Source: Mycolicibacterium aromaticivorans JS19b1 = JCM 16368 (lineage in GTDB: Bacteria > Actinomycetota > Actinomycetes > Mycobacteriales > Mycobacteriaceae). From it: 64,000 nucleotides of DNA. Under the pieces are notes generated by a model, which saw nothing but the letters and a program-made list of their open reading frames with translations, made no database searches and was not told where the DNA came from. Where the stretch lies: contig NZ_JALN02000001.1 of assembly GCF_000559085.1 (NCBI RefSeq), positions 1,736,001-1,800,000 on the forward strand. The letters are read 5' to 3'. Positions within the stretch are counted from its first letter, which is position 1. Every line of letters begins with the position of its first letter. Of the stretch, positions 60,228-64,000 are shown one piece after another. The position numbers were made by a program, and so were the translations under genes.

Positions 60228-60938
60228 GTGGCGGGCACAGCCTTGGTCACCGGCGGCGCAAGCGGGATGGGCAGGGCCACGGCCTACCTGCTCGCCGCTC
60301 GCGGTTACCAGGTCGCGATCGATCACCTCGACCGCGAGGCCGACGCCAAGCAGGTCGCCGCTGACATCGGCGGGATCGCTTACGAAGCCGACGTCGCCGA
60401 TATCGACGCGGTGGAAGCCCTCGTCGCCGCCGTCGAGTCGGATCTGGGCCCGATCGACATTGCGGTGGCATGCGCGGGATTCGACGTCGACGTGGCCCTG
60501 GAAGAAGTCACCGAAGAACTTTGGCATCGCAGCCTGGCGGTGATCCTGGGCGGGTGCGCCAACGTCATCGCGACAGTGGGACCTCGAATGCGTGCGCGCC
60601 GGAGCGGCTCGATAGTCGGCATCTCCTCGGAGCTGGCATTGCTCGGCGACGAGCACCACGTGCCGTACGTGACGGCAAAGGCGGCCATGATCGGATTGGT
60701 CCGCTCGGTCGCCCGCGAATACGGCCCGGATCAGGTGCGGGTCAACATCGTCTGCCCGGGCCCCACCGACACCGACATGCTTACCGAGCGATGGCGCGGC
60801 GAGGACTACCGGCACAGCATTGCCCTGGACCGGTTCGGTACACCTGATGAACTCGCCCGTGTGATCGTCGATGTGGCCGAGTGGACCTGGCTGACCGGCC
60901 AGGTCATCTCCCCGAACGGCGGGGTGGTGATCCAGTGA
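60228..60938 (+). CDS. SDR-family oxidoreductase 1 of creatininase operon
   Basis: 236 aa. TGGASGMGRA, ACAGFDV in place of the NNAG motif, Ser in ISSELALLG, YVTAKAAMIG with the Tyr/Lys pair, and a short C terminus GQVISPNGGVVI. The GTG at 60228 starts 1 nt after the creatininase stop, so the two are coupled. It probably oxidises a hydroxyl made or freed by the upstream enzymes. Substrate unknown. Confidence 0.85.
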   Translation: MAGTALVTGGASGMGRATAYLLAARGYQVAIDHLDREADAKQVAADIGGIAYEADVADIDAVEALVAAVESDLGPIDIAVACAGFDVDVALEEVTEELWHRSLAVILGGCANVIATVGPRMRARRSGSIVGISSELALLGDEHHVPYVTAKAAMIGLVRSVAREYGPDQVRVNIVCPGPTDTDMLTERWRGEDYRHSIALDRFGTPDELARVIVDVAEWTWLTGQVISPNGGVVIQ

Positions 60939-61654
60939 GCGAACCGACAGCACTGGTGACCGGCGCCGCCGGCGGGATCGGCCGGGCCATTGTGTCCGCA
61001 CTGGCCGGGGCCGGTTGGACCGTCGCGGCCACCGATCGGCCCGAGGCCGACGAGATCCCTGGCGCGGCAATGTCGGTTCCGGCTGACCTACGCGGCAGAG
61101 CCTCGTGCCGGACCGTCGTGGATAACGTCGTCGACCATTTTGGGCGGCTGGACCTGCTGGTCAATAATGCCGCGACGATGACGGTGGTCGAACCCACGGT
61201 GGCGACGATGTCGATGTGGTGGCGCGATATCGACGTGAATCTGACGACTCCGCTGTGGTTGACCCAAGCCGCCGCACCGGCTTTACGCGAAGCCGGCGGA
61301 CAAGTCGTGAACATCTGCAGCATCTCCGGGCTGCGCGGTGAGCCCGGCTTCAGCGCGTATGCGGCCAGTAAGGCCGGACTGCTGGGAATGACCCGCTCAC
61401 TTGCTCGCGAGCTGGCGCCCGCGGTGCGGGTCAACGCGGTCGCCCCGGGACCCACCGAAACCGACCAGCTCAGCCGCGACGCCGAGTTCCGCGGCGTGAG
61501 TCTGCAACAGCTGCACCGGGAGTACAGTGCCGAGATGCCCCTCGGACGGCTGGTGCAGCCAGCCGAAGTGGCCGACGTGGTGCGGTTTCTCGCCGAGGCT
61601 GGTTCGTTCACCGGCGAGTGCGTGCAGATCAACGGCGGGATGCTGATGTCGTGA
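60935..61654 (+). CDS. SDR-family oxidoreductase 2 of creatininase operon
   Basis: 239 aa. TGAAGGIGRA, NNAATMTV, Ser in ICSISGLRG, YAASKAGLLG, and VQINGGMLM at the end. The GTG overlaps the SDR 1 stop (GTGA), so both are co-translated and may act in sequence or as a pair. Ends 51 nt before the TetR gene. Substrate unknown. Confidence 0.85.
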   Translation: MSEPTALVTGAAGGIGRAIVSALAGAGWTVAATDRPEADEIPGAAMSVPADLRGRASCRTVVDNVVDHFGRLDLLVNNAATMTVVEPTVATMSMWWRDIDVNLTTPLWLTQAAAPALREAGGQVVNICSISGLRGEPGFSAYAASKAGLLGMTRSLARELAPAVRVNAVAPGPTETDQLSRDAEFRGVSLQQLHREYSAEMPLGRLVQPAEVADVVRFLAEAGSFTGECVQINGGMLMS

Positions 61655-61705
61655 GACGATCTCGTCATAGCAGCAACGGCGCTGAACCAACGAGGGACGG
61701 GCGTC

Positions 61706-62425
61706 ATGTCGACGGCACAGCACGGCACTGAGCGGACGACCGCCGCGGATGGTCAATTCGACCGTCGCGGCGACATTCTCGTCGTCGCCGCCCGGTTGTT
61801 CGCCGAACGGGGTTATCTCAACACCACGATGACCGAGATCGCCCGCACCTGCGGACTCGGTCAGTCGTCGTTGTACTACTGGTTCCGCCAGAAGGAGGAC
61901 ATCCTGCTCGGCCTGCTCGCGCTGAACCGGGTATCACTCGAGTTCGCCGAACAGATGGTGACCGACCCGGGCTCGCCGGCGGTGCGGTTGCTGCGCCTGC
62001 TACGACTGGACATTGGCGAATTGTGCTCGGCCGCCATCGACATCTGCGAGGTCGAGGTGCTAGCCGAACAACAGCCCGAGGTATTCGCCGAGTTCTGGGC
62101 AGACACCGCGGCGCTCCACCAGCACATGGCCACGCTCATTAGTGATGGCATCGCATGCGGCGAATTCATCGACTGTGACCCGGAATTCGCCGCACTCAAT
62201 ATCTGCGCCGCCGAAGAGGGTGTACAGCGCCGCTACCGCAACTCGACTGCGCACGCACCCGGCGGCAGCAGCCCGTTCCGGCACCCGAACTACTCGCGCG
62301 AACACGTCGCCAGTGAGCTGGCAGCGATGCTGGTGCGCGGGCTGCTTCGGGACCCCTCGACGTTGCCCGCCGTCATCGCCGAAGCCGGTGACGACGTTGC
62401 GGTGACTCCCACGCAGGCGGGATGA
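61706..62425 (+). CDS. TetR-family regulator of creatininase operon
   Basis: 239 aa. HTH at about residues 20-65 (RRGDILVVAARLFAERGYLNTTMTEIARTCGLGQSSLYYWFRQKED), then a helical ligand-binding domain. It probably autoregulates the creatininase operon. The stop overlaps the Rieske gene start (ATGA). No palindrome as strong as that at 49734 was found beside it. Confidence 0.88.
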   Translation: MSTAQHGTERTTAADGQFDRRGDILVVAARLFAERGYLNTTMTEIARTCGLGQSSLYYWFRQKEDILLGLLALNRVSLEFAEQMVTDPGSPAVRLLRLLRLDIGELCSAAIDICEVEVLAEQQPEVFAEFWADTAALHQHMATLISDGIACGEFIDCDPEFAALNICAAEEGVQRRYRNSTAHAPGGSSPFRHPNYSREHVASELAAMLVRGLLRDPSTLPAVIAEAGDDVAVTPTQAG

Positions 62426-62976
62426 CGCCGAAACCGGCCGGCCGGCTCAGCGACGGCTGGCACCCGGTAGCGCGTAGCACTGATCTCGATAGACCCTGTC
62501 CTGCAATACTTTCAGGGCAGCAGCTGGTGGTGTTCCGCATCACCGGTGGTGAAGTATGTGTGCTGCCTGACCGATGTCTGCACCGCGGTGGCTCCCTGCG
62601 CCGTGGCGCCGTCGTGGGTGACGCGATCGAGTGCCCGTACCACGGCTGGCGTTGGCGCGGGACCGACGGCCGATGCGTCGCCTCTCCCGGAGTCTCCACA
62701 CGCACGACAGGGACGCTCGCTGCGAAACCCGCGGTGGACCGGTATGGCCTGATCTGGACATCCCTTGGCGAAACTCCCGCCGAGGTACCCGACCTCCCCG
62801 GGCTCGGCCAGGGACGGTCCTACGCGACGTACGAACCGGTCGACATACACTGCGAAGCCAGACCGGTCGTCACCACTACGCGAACAGACCGCGGCAGACT
62901 GATCCAGTTCTATAGCCCGGTGCGCCAAGGGGTTTGGCGCGTCTTTTCGGTGACCGTCACCGAGCAGGTGGGCTAG
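62422..62976 (+). CDS. Short Rieske [2Fe-2S] protein
   Basis: 184 aa. Cluster ligands CLHRGGSL and CPYHGWRW (C-x-H, 16 residues, C-x-x-H) in an oxygenase-type N-terminal domain that begins LSDGWHPVARSTDL. The usual catalytic domain of about 250 aa with the non-haem iron site is missing; only about 60 residues follow, without its His/Asp ligands. It is either an electron-transfer protein or a deletion remnant of an oxygenase. The ATG overlaps the TetR stop. The 3' end overlaps the convergent FKBP gene by 4 nt. Confidence 0.75.
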   Translation: MTPKPAGRLSDGWHPVARSTDLDRPCPAILSGQQLVVFRITGGEVCVLPDRCLHRGGSLRRGAVVGDAIECPYHGWRWRGTDGRCVASPGVSTRTTGTLAAKPAVDRYGLIWTSLGETPAEVPDLPGLGQGRSYATYEPVDIHCEARPVVTTTRTDRGRLIQFYSPVRQGVWRVFSVTVTEQVG

Positions 62977-63335
62977 CGGGTGGCCAGCAGGTCGATGACG
63001 AAAATGAGCGTCTTGCCGGACAATTGGTGCCCGCCGCCGGCCGGGCCGTAGGCCTGCTCGGGTGGGATCGTCAGCTGACGTCGGCCGCCCACCTTCATGC
63101 CGGGGATGCCGTCCTGCCAGCCCTGGATCAGCCCGCGCAACGGGAAGGAGATGGACTCCCCGCGGTTCCACGAACTGTCGAACTCGGCGCCGGTGTCGTA
63201 TTCGACGCCCACATAGTGAACATCGACGACGGCACCGGCCTTGGCCTCATCGCCGTCGCCGACCACCAGGTCCTTGATGACCAGTTCGGTGGGCGCCGGC
63301 CCGTCGGGGAATTCGATCTGGGGTTTGCTCGTCAC
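62973..63335 (-). CDS. FKBP-type peptidyl-prolyl isomerase
   Basis: 120 aa, one complete FKBP domain: VVDVHYVGVEYDTGAEFDSSW, FPLRGLIQGWQDGIPGMKVGGRRQLTIP and AYGPAGGG, with the core aromatic residues kept. No signal peptide, so cytosolic. The GTG at 63335 lies 7 nt after TACTGT (63348-63343), again a leaderless pattern. It follows the GntR gene by 18 nt. A housekeeping folding enzyme, not obviously part of the catabolic region. Confidence 0.92.
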   Translation of the reverse strand: MTSKPQIEFPDGPAPTELVIKDLVVGDGDEAKAGAVVDVHYVGVEYDTGAEFDSSWNRGESISFPLRGLIQGWQDGIPGMKVGGRRQLTIPPEQAYGPAGGGHQLSGKTLIFVIDLLATR

Positions 63336-63353
63336 CGCTCACACAGTAGTCGC

Positions 63354-64000
63354 TCACGCGCCGCTGACCGAGCGTTCTACCCGCCCGTCCGTACCGCGAC
63401 GCTCCCGCGCGGTGACCGTCGACGTCGTGGCCGTCAACCGCACCCGGTCGGCGCGGAACAGGTCATAGGCGTACTCGAACGGCCGGTCTGCGGCGTCACG
63501 AGTGATCCTGGTGATCGCCACCAGCGGTCGCCGGTGCGCGATGCCCAGCCAATCGGCTTCGCGCGGGCTGGCGCTGACCACCTCGATGGTCTCGCTGGAC
63601 GTCGCGGGCACCAGGCCGTAGCGAACGGCGAACAACTCGTAGAGCGAGCCACCGAGTGGCTGCTCCAGCAGATCGATGACGTGCTCGGCGACAAAGCACG
63701 AGAAGTCCACCGACAGCGGCACCCCGTCGGCGAAGCGGAGCCGCCGGATCGCGAAAACGTCTTCGCCGGAGTCGATTTCCAGTGCGGCGGCCTCGGCGGG
63801 TGTGGGCGGCCTGCGGTCGGTGGCCAGCACCCGGGTCGCACTGGTGTGGCCGCCGCTGCGCAACCGCGCGGGCAGGCCCGCCAGCTCGGCGGCGTTGCGT
63901 TCCACGACATCGGCCCGCACGAACGTGCCGCCGTTGCGCCCGGTCCGCCGCTCCAACACACCGGCACGGCTCAACGGCAACAGCGCACTGCGCAGAGTGG
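63354..64000 (-). CDS. GntR-family regulator, HutC/UTRA type, 5' end outside window
   Basis: About 215 codons are visible; the start and most of the winged helix lie beyond 64000. The visible part opens in the HTH tail (TLRSALLPLSRAGVLERRTGRNGGTFV), followed by a UTRA effector-binding domain (from about VLATDRRPPTPAEAAALEI, with VFAIRRLRFADGVPLSVDFSCF and YEYAYDLFRADR-like end). HutC-group regulators sense small metabolites of amino acid or sugar catabolism. It could bind the TATCGA sites upstream, but this is a guess. Confidence 0.85.
   Translation of the reverse strand, partial: TLRSALLPLSRAGVLERRTGRNGGTFVRADVVERNAAELAGLPARLRSGGHTSATRVLATDRRPPTPAEAAALEIDSGEDVFAIRRLRFADGVPLSVDFSCFVAEHVIDLLEQPLGGSLYELFAVRYGLVPATSSETIEVVSASPREADWLGIAHRRPLVAITRITRDAADRPFEYAYDLFRADRVRLTATTSTVTARERRGTDGRVERSVSGA

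Noticed and set aside
59393..61654. Mycofactocin biosynthesis cluster (MftE plus SDRs)
   Set aside because: No mftA, mftB, mftC, mftD or mftF genes nearby, and the creatininase homologue is closer to creatinine amidohydrolase.

Overview
The window is high-G+C actinobacterial chromosome, most likely an environmental, fast-growing Mycobacterium (Mycolicibacterium). The basis is gene content and order recognised from protein similarity: LigD/Ku, SigK/RskA, DevR, PrrAB, CtpE, EchA6/AccD3, LpqN-type lipoproteins and ANTAR proteins, with blocks in the order seen in M. tuberculosis (Rv0902c-Rv0910, Rv0924c-Rv0927c, Rv0937c-Rv0938). Many transcripts look leaderless: a TANNNT -10 box ends 6-7 nt before an ATG/GTG. 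No insertion sequence, prophage or CRISPR array was seen. Nearly all of the DNA is coding, and no gene-free gap exceeds 300 bases.

Layout, 1-15 kb: ligD (3' end outside the window) diverges from a small secreted protein and ku (non-homologous end joining). Then come an SDR, a DapB-like dehydrogenase, two paralogous small secreted proteins, mntH, a gamma-glutamylcyclotransferase/poly-gamma-glutamate hydrolase fusion, a two-gene carboxylic-acid reduction pair (EhpF/LuxE-like plus EhpG/LuxC-like), a DUF1365 gene, sigK-rskA, a YbdK-type ligase and an F420-type oxidoreductase. 15-28 kb: a solo ANTAR protein with a coupled micro-ORF, tRNA-Arg(CCT), a GGDEF protein, GAF-ANTAR, a thiolase/carotenoid oxygenase/tandem-HxlR operon, an LpqN lipoprotein, hsp20 behind a CIRCE operator, a GAF-EAL protein, a GNAT, a small membrane protein, an ABC-F ATPase with an upstream ORF, a DUF985 cupin and a DUF849 enzyme. 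28-41 kb: a K+ channel with RCK domains on both sides of the pore, a BrkB-like membrane protein, an amidohydrolase, a lone DevR with a DosR box, and the echA6-Rv0906-Rv0907-ctpE-antitoxin-toxin operon, divergent from accD3. 41-49 kb: a heterodimeric ABC exporter operon and prrAB.

49-64 kb is accessory-looking and may be the most novel part. It has an orphan peptide-type substrate-binding lipoprotein, a TetR regulator next to a 25-bp perfect palindrome, two adjacent arginase-family ureohydrolases, a class II aldolase, a D-2-hydroxyacid dehydrogenase, an operon of metallophosphoesterase, APC permease and nucleotidyltransferase-fold protein, and a divergent operon of creatininase-like hydrolase, two SDRs, TetR and a truncated Rieske protein, ending near an FKBP isomerase and a HutC-type GntR regulator. 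My inference is a catabolic system for a cyclic or linear guanidino compound: uptake by the permease, ring opening by the creatininase homologue, urea removal by the ureohydrolases, and oxidation of the carbon skeleton by dehydrogenases and the aldolase. A related TATCGA-containing motif recurs in its divergent promoter regions. The substrate is unknown.
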